Shown: positions 30,193 to 38,929 of the stretch, piece after piece
Layout of the letters: every line of letters starts with the position of its first letter
Numbering within the stretch: position 1 is the stretch's first letter
NCBI GenBank assembly: GCA_027311065.1
Contig: DAICZP010000113.1
Coordinates: 27,791-91,790, forward strand
Direction of reading: 5' to 3'
Length of the DNA: 64,000 bases
Source of the DNA: Thiomonas sp.
GTDB lineage: Bacteria; Pseudomonadota; Gammaproteobacteria; Burkholderiales; Burkholderiaceae_C
Notes under the pieces: generated by a model
What the model was told of the DNA's origin: nothing
Seen by the model: only the letters and a program-made list of their open reading frames with translations
The model's database searches: none
Made by a program: the position numbers and the translations under genes

Positions 30193-31017
30193 TCATGAAT
30201 TGTTGTCCACTGATCTCTCTCTCAGAAACTGATCCGCTTCCTTGATGATCGATTTCAGAAAATACATCAAGTCTTGTGAGAAGTAAAGCTGCTCGCGCGG
30301 TGAATAAAGGAAGTCATCTGATAAAAACGCAACAAAGACTAATGAGTGAAACTGTATTCCGTCAAATTCATGCACGCCGGTGGATGGATTCAAAGTGTAC
30401 GCGTACAGCTCTCGACTGGCCGAGAGTTTCGCACCTCCGAGCGAGTGTTTGAGTGATGTGATGATTTCATCAGCTTTGCTTTGCGCTGCGGTTGGGAAAT
30501 ACAGGCACAAATTGACCCTGCGGACGTTGAGCTCGATGCGGAAGCGCAGTGCGATGGGGTTGTGCAAGTCGCTCTTGCGTGCGTTCGTCGTGTGTAGACG
30601 GAGAGTATATTCCGCGTCTCCTCTTCCAGGGTTGTGGATGACATTGATTGTGGGCTTTGCTGGAAGTTCGCACGAAGATATCGACGATGGTCCGATTGGT
30701 TCGCTGATGCGTTTTGAATAATCAAGAATGTTTTCAAGCTCTCTGGGAATGACAATTGTCAATATTTTGGTTGTTTGTTCATGAAGTGCTGAAATACCTG
30801 AGTTTGAAACTCCACTCAGCAGCGCGATGAGTGAAATCGGTAGGATATTTCCAAGCAAGATGGCGCCGGCCTCGACCCATTTTTCGTGAGATTTATAAAT
30901 GAGGCCATCCCCCGCTACGTACAAATCGATCAACAGCAGAGAAATAAGAAAAATTGCCACCAGGATTTTGTAGGGTTTTGGAATGACGGCGATTCTCAAT
31001 TGATCAAAAAATTCCAT
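30193..31017 (-). CDS. Uncharacterised protein with two N-terminal TM helices and a soluble C-terminal domain
   Basis: ILVAIFLISLLLIDLYVAG and WVEAGAILLGNILPISLIALLSGV; the remainder matches nothing I recognise. Confidence 0.7.
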   Translation of the reverse strand: MEFFDQLRIAVIPKPYKILVAIFLISLLLIDLYVAGDGLIYKSHEKWVEAGAILLGNILPISLIALLSGVSNSGISALHEQTTKILTIVIPRELENILDYSKRISEPIGPSSISSCELPAKPTINVIHNPGRGDAEYTLRLHTTNARKSDLHNPIALRFRIELNVRRVNLCLYFPTAAQSKADEIITSLKHSLGGAKLSASRELYAYTLNPSTGVHEFDGIQFHSLVFVAFLSDDFLYSPREQLYFSQDLMYFLKSIIKEADQFLRERSVDNNS

Positions 31018-31365
31018 GATATCAAACTTATAATTTAATAATTAAAAATGTTTTTGATGGTTCAAGCGGCTCGTCAACGTTGCAGACAGGTTGATCATTT
31101 GCGCGAACCAGGCTGTCGGCGGCATGGACGCAGACATGGTAATGCGCGCCGCAGGACGGTTTGCCGTATCGCGTTGTGTCATGTCTCCACCACCTTTGCG
31201 GGCAGCGAATTGAAAGGCGCGGACAATGACCGCCACAGACGGGATTGCGGCGCAGAAGCGATACCTGCGTCGGATCCCGATCCAGTTCGGGGCACGGTGC
31301 AGGCGCACCGCGCCCTCAGGCCATCCCGGAGTCGGGAATTTCGCCGCTGCCAGATGGCGGGAGAA

Positions 31366-32307
31366 TCAGTCCCCGGATCCAGACCGCGTCGCCGTCCGGG
31401 ATCGGCGGTTCAGGCGTGGCGCGAGCTGATTGAGCGCCAGACCCGCCAGCACGAGCAGGCCTGCGCCGATTTTCCACGGCTGGAGGGTTTCGCCGAGCAC
31501 CAGCGCGGCACACACCATTCCGACCGCCGGGACCAGCAGGGTGTAGGGCGCCAGCTCGGCTGCAGCATGTCGCCGCATCAGCATCGACCACACGCCGAAG
31601 CCGAACAGGGTGTTGGGATAAGACTGGAAAAACACGGCGGCCCACGACCAGACGCCCATCGCATGCAGCGCGGCAGCCACGGCGGTCGGTCCCTCTGTGA
31701 GCAGTGACAGCGCCACCAGCGGCGGCACCGCGACCAGGCTGCCCCGTGCCGCGAGGGCGAGCGGATCCACGCTGCCGATATGCTTGGTCAGCATGTTCGC
31801 CGTCGCCCACGACAGCGCGGCCCCGAGCACCATCATCAGTCCATCCAAAGTGGCCGGCTGATCGAGGTGCAGGGCGACCACAGCCATCCCCAGGAACGCA
31901 ATGCCTGCACCGATCCACTGCAGCGGGCGCACGCGCTCGTGCAGCAGGCCCCAAGCCAGCCCCATCGTGAAAAAGGCTTGCAGCTGGATGACGAGGGAGG
32001 CCAGTCCTGCCGGCATGCCCAGCTTGATACCGACGAACAGCAGCGCGAACTGCACCCCGAACTGTGCGAGGCCCCAGGCCACCAGCCACCGCCACGCGAT
32101 TGCCGGACGCCGGCGCAGGAATACCAACGGAAAGGCAGCGAACAGGAAGCGCAAGCTCGTGAACAGGAGCGGCGGCATGCCGCGAAGCCCCAGTTTGATG
32201 ACAACGAAATTCGAACCCCAGATGGTGACAACGATCAACATCAACGCGATGTCGCGAAGCCGCATCGCGTCATGCGTCTGTGCTGCCGAAGTTTGGGAGG
32301 TGCTCAT
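31366..32307 (-). CDS. EamA/DMT-superfamily transporter
   Basis: Ten-TM EamA pattern (IWGSNFVVIKLGLRGMPPLLFTSLRFLFAAFPLVFLRRR; second half LAPYTLLVPAVGMVCAALVLGETL). Confidence 0.92.
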   Translation of the reverse strand: MSTSQTSAAQTHDAMRLRDIALMLIVVTIWGSNFVVIKLGLRGMPPLLFTSLRFLFAAFPLVFLRRRPAIAWRWLVAWGLAQFGVQFALLFVGIKLGMPAGLASLVIQLQAFFTMGLAWGLLHERVRPLQWIGAGIAFLGMAVVALHLDQPATLDGLMMVLGAALSWATANMLTKHIGSVDPLALAARGSLVAVPPLVALSLLTEGPTAVAAALHAMGVWSWAAVFFQSYPNTLFGFGVWSMLMRRHAAAELAPYTLLVPAVGMVCAALVLGETLQPWKIGAGLLVLAGLALNQLAPRLNRRSRTATRSGSGD

Positions 32308-32344
32308 GGTTGCCGGGGTCCACGGGGTGTTGATTGCCGCGTCG

Positions 32345-32959
32345 TCACCGGGATTCCGCCCCTGACCGGCGATCTTGCCAATATGCGTACATGGCGAGTA
32401 CGCATTCGGGAATCTCGAGCGAAACCCGCTCGCGGTCTGCCGGGGTTTTGATCAGGGCGTCGCGCTCCGGGCCGAAATCCTCTTCGCCGAGAAGCCGGAT
32501 CGGGCGCAGCCATGCCTGACCCTGCTGGGTCGCCAGGAGGGCTGCCCAGTCCTCCTCGCAGAATTTCATGCCGGTAATGAATCCATACGCCCAGATTTCC
32601 GCGTCGTCCCGCTCCTGCGCGTGGTCCTGAAATGTCGACCAAAGGGGAACCATGGAGGGGCCATCGGGGTGCTCGAGGTTGGCAACGATGCCGTCGTGGA
32701 GGCGCGTGATCAAAACCAGAATATGGTCGAGTTCCTGCGCGTCCTGCGTCGGAGGCCGCATGGCGGCAAAGTCCTCACCCCAGATTCGGGGAATCCATTG
32801 CTGCGGCGTGACCGTCTTCGGACCGATCGCCAAGGCATGCAGGTAGCCGTCAAGCATGTCGAGGGTCATGCTGTCGGGAACGTCTGCATACAGCAGGAAG
32901 TCATCGAGGATGCCGATCTCGTCGTCGGTCAGCGGGAGGTGTGTGTTTTCGGATTCCAT
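32345..32959 (-). CDS. UPF0149 (YecA/YgfB-like) family protein
   Basis: DSMTLDMLDGYLHALAIGPKTVTPQQWIPRIWGE...WAYGFITGM. Confidence 0.85.
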   Translation of the reverse strand: MESENTHLPLTDDEIGILDDFLLYADVPDSMTLDMLDGYLHALAIGPKTVTPQQWIPRIWGEDFAAMRPPTQDAQELDHILVLITRLHDGIVANLEHPDGPSMVPLWSTFQDHAQERDDAEIWAYGFITGMKFCEEDWAALLATQQGQAWLRPIRLLGEEDFGPERDALIKTPADRERVSLEIPECVLAMYAYWQDRRSGAESR

Positions 32960-32994
32960 GGCCGGGCACTGTAGTGCATCGGCGCCACGCGCCG

Positions 32995-34104
32995 TCACTG
33001 CGCGACGGCCTGCATGTCATCGGCGATCTTGCGCGCCAGCTGCAAGCGTTCAGTCCCTCGTTCCAGACCCTCGATCCAGCGTCGAGGAATTGCCTGCAGG
33101 CCTCCGATGGCGCCGCACAGTGCACCAGTCAATATTGCGCGCGCCTGGTTCTGGCCGCCGCCGTTGACCGCCGTGAGCACGGCAGTCTCGAAATCGCTGC
33201 CGAACCGCGCGGCCAGGTAATAGGCAGCAGGAAACTGGTGGTAAACCGCGCACGGCAAGCCGTAGAGAAGGCAGATTTTCCACGCCGGCTCGAACTGCAG
33301 GTCGGGGTCGCGCGCGGCGCGTGCGATGTTGGAGGGCATGAGCAGCGCATCCGGGGAGGCGAACTGACCGGCGTCGCGACGTGGCTTTTCCGAATCAGCC
33401 GTCACGGCCGACTCCGATGCGGTGGTGACTGTATGAAACGGCAACTGTCCTTCGCGGACGAGTGCCATGAGTTTGCCCGACACTGCTTCGTCCAGCGCAT
33501 GGCCCTGCACCAGAAGGCCCAGCACGCTGGCGTAGGCCACGGTCATGGCCATGACCGTGGGATCAATCTGTGTCAGTGCGGTGTTCGCGCAGACATCGCG
33601 CGCCAGCTTCCCGGGTTGCAGCGCGTTGCGTACGGCGATGGCGAGCACGCGCTCTGCCGCTTCCGTGTTGTCGGCGTAACCACCGCTTTCACCCCATGGC
33701 CGCCCTTGCACGACGCGCGCACGCCAGGATTCGCGCATGGACTGGCTGGTGTAGCCACCCGGCCCGCTGAGTGGCGTACCGTCGATCAGCGGAAAGAATT
33801 CGTCGTCGATTCGCTGGCAGAAATCCGCCTCGTCGTAGGCGCCACGCCCGGCGAGGCTTCGCAGCGTGAGTTCCAGCAGCCATCCAGCTTGCGACGACTG
33901 ACCCGCGCGCAGGCCGGCGTGGTAGCGGCCGGGGCGCGGCTCGGTGTAGTCCGAAATCCAGGGACCATAGTCACGGCGCAGTGCATCGAGGTCGTAGTAC
34001 CAGTGCGGGCCGAGCCCCAGTGCATCCCCGACAAATGCCCCCATGAGTGCGCCGGCGACGCGCTCGCCGAGGGGAATGGAAGTGGGTTGCGGGGTGGTTG
34101 TCAT
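32995..34104 (-). CDS. ADP-ribosylglycohydrolase family protein
   Basis: ERVAGALMGAFVGDALGLGPHWYYD...GGYADNTEAAERVLAIA...AVLTAVNGGGQNQARAILTGALCGAIGGLQAIP. Confidence 0.88.
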   Translation of the reverse strand: MTTTPQPTSIPLGERVAGALMGAFVGDALGLGPHWYYDLDALRRDYGPWISDYTEPRPGRYHAGLRAGQSSQAGWLLELTLRSLAGRGAYDEADFCQRIDDEFFPLIDGTPLSGPGGYTSQSMRESWRARVVQGRPWGESGGYADNTEAAERVLAIAVRNALQPGKLARDVCANTALTQIDPTVMAMTVAYASVLGLLVQGHALDEAVSGKLMALVREGQLPFHTVTTASESAVTADSEKPRRDAGQFASPDALLMPSNIARAARDPDLQFEPAWKICLLYGLPCAVYHQFPAAYYLAARFGSDFETAVLTAVNGGGQNQARAILTGALCGAIGGLQAIPRRWIEGLERGTERLQLARKIADDMQAVAQ

Positions 34105-34268
34105 GTGTGGGTTCCATCTGGTTGTGAAGCTCTGCAGCAAATCGGCTCGACGCCTAGACTATCCGTGTTTGCGGAACATCTGGCAAGGTATGAACGAGAT
34201 TTTCCGTACGTGGTGCCGCGCGAATCCTGGCACTGTTCATGCAATGTGACTCAACAAGGAATTATCGA

Positions 34269-35324
34269 ATGCTTGTTCAAGCGTATGGAGCCCAAGCGGG
34301 CGATCAGCCTCTGGCGCCACTGGAAATCACGCGCCGAGCCCCGGGCGAACACGATGTGCAAATTGACATCGCATATTGCGGTATCTGTCATTCAGACCTG
34401 CATCAGGTGCGCTCGGAATGGGCTGGGACGCAGTACCCATGCGTTCCCGGTCATGAAATCGTGGGGCGCGTGTCCGCGGTCGGTGCGCACGTGACGGGCT
34501 TCAAGACTGGCGATCTCGTCGGTGTTGGTTGCATGGTGGACAGTTGCGGGGATTGCGAGGAGTGCCATGCCGGTCTGGAAAACTACTGTGACGGCATGGT
34601 CCCGACCTACAACGGCGCAACGCCGGATGCGCCGGGTTGGACCCACGGCGGCTATTCCCAGGCCATCGTCGTGAACCAGCGCTACGTGTTGCGGATTCGT
34701 CACCCCGAAGAGCAGCTCGCGGCCGTGGCACCGTTGTTGTGTGCTGGCATCACCACGTACTCGCCTCTGCGTCACTGGAAGGTCGGTCCGGGCATGAAGG
34801 TCGGTGTGGTCGGCATCGGCGGACTCGGGCACATGGGGATCAAGCTTGCGCACGCGATGGGCGCCCACGTGGTGGCTTTCACCACGTCGGAATCGAAGCG
34901 CGCGGCGGCCAAGGCCCTGGGTGCGGACGAGGTCGTGGTGTCGCGTCACACCGATGAAATGGCCGCGCACGCGAAGAGTTTCGACTTCATTCTCAATACG
35001 GTGGCAGCCTCGCATGATCTTGATGCGTTCCTGGTCCTGCTGAAGCGCGACGCGACCATGGCCCTGGTGGGAGCGCCGTCCACGCCTCATCCGTCCCCGC
35101 AGGTGTTTGACCTCATCATGAAGCGACGCTCGCTTGCAGGATCGTTGATCGGCGGTATTCCGGAGACGCAGGAAATGCTCGACTTCTGCGCCAGGCATGG
35201 CATCGTTTCGGACATCGAGCTGATCGGAGCCGATCAGATCAACGTCGCCTACGAGCGCATGCTCAAGGGAGATGTCAAGTATCGCTTCGTGATCGATAAC
35301 GCCACCATGGCGCGTCATTCGTAA
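34269..35324 (+). CDS. Zinc-dependent NAD(P)-dependent alcohol dehydrogenase (CAD/YahK-like)
   Basis: YCGICHSDLHQVRSEWAGTQYPCVPGHEIVGRVSAVG, GCMVDSCGDCEECHAGLENYC, GIGGLGHMGIKLAHAMGAHV. Confidence 0.94.
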   Translation: MLVQAYGAQAGDQPLAPLEITRRAPGEHDVQIDIAYCGICHSDLHQVRSEWAGTQYPCVPGHEIVGRVSAVGAHVTGFKTGDLVGVGCMVDSCGDCEECHAGLENYCDGMVPTYNGATPDAPGWTHGGYSQAIVVNQRYVLRIRHPEEQLAAVAPLLCAGITTYSPLRHWKVGPGMKVGVVGIGGLGHMGIKLAHAMGAHVVAFTTSESKRAAAKALGADEVVVSRHTDEMAAHAKSFDFILNTVAASHDLDAFLVLLKRDATMALVGAPSTPHPSPQVFDLIMKRRSLAGSLIGGIPETQEMLDFCARHGIVSDIELIGADQINVAYERMLKGDVKYRFVIDNATMARHS

Positions 35325-35340
35325 CCATTCAGGGCAAGGG

Positions 35341-35375
35341 GCAGGCTCGATCCAGGACGTCAGGGTCGAGCCTGC
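35341..35375. terminator. Stem-loop between convergent genes (possible terminator)
   Basis: gcaggctcga...tcgagcctgc 10-bp arms; no strong T-run. Confidence 0.4.
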
Positions 35376-36193
35376 GGCTGCAGGCAATCCTGCACGTTGG
35401 CAAGGTTGCGGAACATGGGCCTGGAAAACAGAAAGCCCTGGAACAGCCTGACGCCGTGATGGAGGAAGAAGTCGCGCTCCCCCTCTGTTTCCACGCCTTC
35501 GGCGACGAGATCGATCCCAAGTTCCTGCGCCAGTCGGATGACGGACCGCGCAATCGCCTGGCGCGGGCGATGCGCATCCACGCCGCGGACCAGGTCCATA
35601 TCGAGCTTGATCAGGTCGGGCTGGAAATCTGAAAGCAGTCGCAGGCCCGCGTAGCCGGCGCCGAAATCGTCAATGGCGGTCAGAAAACCCTGACGCTTGT
35701 ATTCATGGAGAATTTCGGCAAACCATGGACCGTCCTCGACGCGCTCCCCCTCCGTGACCTCGAAAATCACACTTCCGACGTCAAGCCCGCGTTTGCGCGC
35801 GATGGTCAGGCTGGTCTGGATGCAGACTTCGGGTCGGTAGATCGCATGCGGAAGGAAGTTGATCGAAAGCTTCTCGCCCCGGTCGATCACGCCGAGATCG
35901 CAGGCCAATTCGATGGCGCGCACGCGGCACGACTGGTCAAAAGTGTAGCGGTTGGTGTCGTTGACGCGCGACAGGACGCTGTTTGCAGGTTCGTCCTGCA
36001 TGCCGCGAATCAGCGCTTCATGGGCATAGATTCGGCGCGCTGGAACATCGAGGATGGGCTGGTAGGCATACGTGAATGCAAGGCCGCCGCCGCGGCCCGC
36101 CCCGCAGATCGCACAGCCAGCCTCGCTGGCTCCGCAGTAAGCATCGATGGCGCTCGATGCTACGCCGTGTGCAAGAGTTTCAGATGTTACCAT
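35360..36193 (-). CDS. EAL-domain c-di-GMP phosphodiesterase with Cys-rich N-terminus
   Basis: AYQPILDVPARRIYAHEALIRG, SINFLPHAIYRPE, FEVTEGERV, AIDDFGAGYAGL, LDMDLVRGV, AEGVETEGERDFF, FQGFLFSRP. Confidence 0.9.
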   Translation of the reverse strand: MVTSETLAHGVASSAIDAYCGASEAGCAICGAGRGGGLAFTYAYQPILDVPARRIYAHEALIRGMQDEPANSVLSRVNDTNRYTFDQSCRVRAIELACDLGVIDRGEKLSINFLPHAIYRPEVCIQTSLTIARKRGLDVGSVIFEVTEGERVEDGPWFAEILHEYKRQGFLTAIDDFGAGYAGLRLLSDFQPDLIKLDMDLVRGVDAHRPRQAIARSVIRLAQELGIDLVAEGVETEGERDFFLHHGVRLFQGFLFSRPMFRNLANVQDCLQPQARP

Positions 36194-36358
36194 GCGTCTC
36201 CCCGATTCCTGCATCTGCTCGATCCATACCCCTAGCCTAGCAGGCTGTCGGAGAATTGTTTTCCTGTCCGCGGTGGGCGGGTTGCGGGGCTTTGCGCTTC
36301 GTCGCTCCCGCTGCGACACCTGACCCACGCCCGGGTTTCCTGCAGCCGCATGGAACGG

Positions 36359-36919
36359 TCATGGCCGGGGAGCACTGCCATGCATGTCCATGCCACCCAT
36401 GTTCATTCCATGCATGTTCATGCCGTTCGCGGCGCTGGCGCCCGAGGCATCGGCGGGACGCACCTCGAATTCGACGCGAAGCGAGGCGCCGCCAGAAAAC
36501 TCCAGGTTGACGGGAACTCGTTGACCGGGGTGGATGTCCTGCTTCGGTTGCATCAGCATGATGTGATAGTCACCCGGCCGAAACTCCACCACAGCGTGCG
36601 GGGGGATCGTCACCTTGTGGACTGCGAGCATTTCCATGGTGCCGCCTTTGCGTACGCTGCGGTGGAGCATGACGTCGCCATACGCGGGGCTGCGGGCGCC
36701 GACGAGGTCGATGGGACGCGTGGAGTGATTCTCGAGCGTCATGTAGCCGCCAGCGGGAAGTCCCGCGGGGAGCCAGCGAATCCAGGCGGAGCGCACCTCG
36801 ATCGCCGCGGGTTTGGCCGCGAACGCGCAAACGCCGAGGCCGAGCCCGAGTGTCACCAAGGCACCGATGGCGGCGCGGCGAGCGCCGCGGGAATGTTTGG
36901 GTTGCAGGGTTGTGTGCAT
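36359..36919 (-). CDS. Periplasmic copper chaperone PCu(A)C family protein with Met/His-rich tail
   Basis: GGYMTLENHSTRPIDLVGARSPAYGDVMLHRSVRKGGTMEMLAVHKVTIPPHAVVEFRPGDYHIMLM; tail NGMNMHGMNMGGMDMHGS. Confidence 0.9.
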   Translation of the reverse strand: MHTTLQPKHSRGARRAAIGALVTLGLGLGVCAFAAKPAAIEVRSAWIRWLPAGLPAGGYMTLENHSTRPIDLVGARSPAYGDVMLHRSVRKGGTMEMLAVHKVTIPPHAVVEFRPGDYHIMLMQPKQDIHPGQRVPVNLEFSGGASLRVEFEVRPADASGASAANGMNMHGMNMGGMDMHGSAPRP

Positions 36920-37045
36920 GATGCGGGGTCTCCAATCAGGGTGCCGGGCGTCAGTGCGTCGGCGGAGCAGGCTGGCTTGGCTCAGGGTCAAGCCACGCAG
37001 AGTTTCGAAGGATGGCATGCGATGACTCCGCGATTGGGTTTGATG

Positions 37046-38251
37046 TTAATCGTGCGCTTGCGGCGCGTGGCAACGCGCCGCGGCGATGCTGCCGACATGG
37101 GTAGCAACCAGCAAGGTGGAAATTCCAGTAAAAATTGTCACCACGCCGTCGAAGTCCTCGATATGAACAAGGTCAAAGCCCAGCAACACCAGTCCGGCAC
37201 ATCCCATTTTGATGGCGCCTTGCAGGGCGCTGGCCGCGCCACGGGCATGCGAGCAAGCATGTGCCATGCCGAGCGCCAGAGCCAGGGGTGCTGCAATCCC
37301 GCACAGCGTGCCCAGGGCCATCGCGAACACAGCCATGGCCTGAAGATTCCGGCCAATACCCAGGGCCCATGCAAGCATGCACAGCGTCGCAAATGACGCG
37401 ACGCACGCAGCGTAGACCGATTCGGATGCCCAATGCAGCGGCAGGCGCATCGCCAGCGCCGATCCGAGGAGGATGGCGCTGGCGTACAGCAGGTAGAACA
37501 GAGCATTCTCGATGGGTGTGAACCCGAGCGCATGAAACGCATAGGGCAACATTGCATAAAGTCCCAGGCTGAAGCTCATGATCAGCGCCGAGCCGATGCC
37601 ATGGCGCATGAAGGTCGGGTTGCACAGAAGGCTGATATAGGTCGCACGCGCAGCGCTGGTCGCCGTGGGCGTGCTCCTCGCTGCAGGTGGGTGTGTCTCG
37701 CGCAGCACGCGCTTCAGGACGACGAGATGGAGGGCGGTCGCGGCCGCCAGGGTGAAGAAGCACGCACGCCAGCCCCAGCGCTGCTGGATGGCGGCGCCGA
37801 AAACGGGCGCCAGCGCCGGCGAGAGCTGGCTGGCCATTGTGAACCATGCGAATGCGCTGCGTAGCGACGAGGCACGCTCGAAGACGTCGCTGACGATCGC
37901 GCGCGCCACCACGGCGCAGGCGGCGGTGCCGCAGGCCGTGCACACGCGACCGACATAAAGCATGGTCACACCGGTGCTGACCGCCGACACTGACAGACCC
38001 ACGATGGCGATGGCAAGCCCAAGCAGCACCGCGGGGCGGCGGCCATGTCGGTCGCTGTAGCTGCCATAGAACGGCTGTGCCAGACCCAGGGCTACCAGAT
38101 ACGTCGCGACGAGGGTTTTGGTGGCCGCTTGCGTGGTGTGCAGCGCCGCCGTGATCGCGGGCAGCGACGGATTGAAGAAGTCCACCGCCATCAAACCCAT
38201 GGCGAGCACGGCGCAAGCGGTGACGAGTGCGTGGCGCTGGTCTGGTTGCAT
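37046..38251 (-). CDS. MFS transporter, Bcr/CflA drug/peptide efflux subfamily
   Basis: AVDFFNPSLPAITAALHTTQAATKTLVATYLVALGLAQPFYGSYSDRHGRRPAVLLGLAIAIVGLSVSA. Confidence 0.88.
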   Translation of the reverse strand: MQPDQRHALVTACAVLAMGLMAVDFFNPSLPAITAALHTTQAATKTLVATYLVALGLAQPFYGSYSDRHGRRPAVLLGLAIAIVGLSVSAVSTGVTMLYVGRVCTACGTAACAVVARAIVSDVFERASSLRSAFAWFTMASQLSPALAPVFGAAIQQRWGWRACFFTLAAATALHLVVLKRVLRETHPPAARSTPTATSAARATYISLLCNPTFMRHGIGSALIMSFSLGLYAMLPYAFHALGFTPIENALFYLLYASAILLGSALAMRLPLHWASESVYAACVASFATLCMLAWALGIGRNLQAMAVFAMALGTLCGIAAPLALALGMAHACSHARGAASALQGAIKMGCAGLVLLGFDLVHIEDFDGVVTIFTGISTLLVATHVGSIAAARCHAPQAHD

Positions 38252-38275
38252 GGATCCGATGCTGCCGATGCGCGC

Positions 38276-38899
38276 TCAGCCGGCGCTGCGGATGACCATG
38301 CCGCGATTGGCGAAAAAGCGCTTGAATTGGGCGCATGGCATGTAGACATCGGCCTGGGTTCCCGTAATTCCCGAGGGGTTGTGGAACCAGATTCCGTGCG
38401 TATCGCGTCCGTGAAGCAGGACGAGATGACCGCCCTGATGGACGTTTGGTCGCGAGGGGTAGCGGATCTCGGGGCTGACCGAGGCCATGGCCATCGACCC
38501 CGGGCCGATGCCATTGATCAGTTCCGACACGTCGTTGCGAGGGTAGATGCGCACGACCAACCCGAAGGCTTCGAGGAGCCAGTGCGCAAACCGGCTGTAG
38601 TACAAGCCTCCGACCGATCCGTCCGCAGCGACGACGTAGGCGTGATGATGCATGGCTTGATCGAGGAGCTGGCTGGCATTCGGAACATGGTGCTGCCAAT
38701 AACCGAGCATCGAACGCAGGCAGGCGAGACCGCACAGCCTCCGCGCCCAGAATCGGTAGCGCTGGGGATCATCGAAGCCGGACGTGCGCCAGGTCTGGTC
38801 CAGGCAGGGATCCTCCCGGTGCTCGACGATGCGGTGCACGAATCGCGGATCGGCCCATTGCGAGAAATACGGTACGGCAGGGTGGCGAAACACTGGCAT
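38276..38899 (-). CDS. C39-like (papain-fold) peptidase family protein
   Basis: RLCGLACLRSMLGYW (candidate catalytic Cys), GGHLVLLHGRDTHGIWFHNPSG (candidate His and Asn). Confidence 0.65.
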   Translation of the reverse strand: MPVFRHPAVPYFSQWADPRFVHRIVEHREDPCLDQTWRTSGFDDPQRYRFWARRLCGLACLRSMLGYWQHHVPNASQLLDQAMHHHAYVVAADGSVGGLYYSRFAHWLLEAFGLVVRIYPRNDVSELINGIGPGSMAMASVSPEIRYPSRPNVHQGGHLVLLHGRDTHGIWFHNPSGITGTQADVYMPCAQFKRFFANRGMVIRSAG

Positions 38900-38929
38900 G
38901 GCGGGTGGCGGGCCTGCGGGATCCCGGCG

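Noticed and set aside
31042-31308. 88-aa minus-strand ORF near the end of the accessory block
   Set aside because: No recognisable motif, composition typical of a spurious GC-rich ORF.
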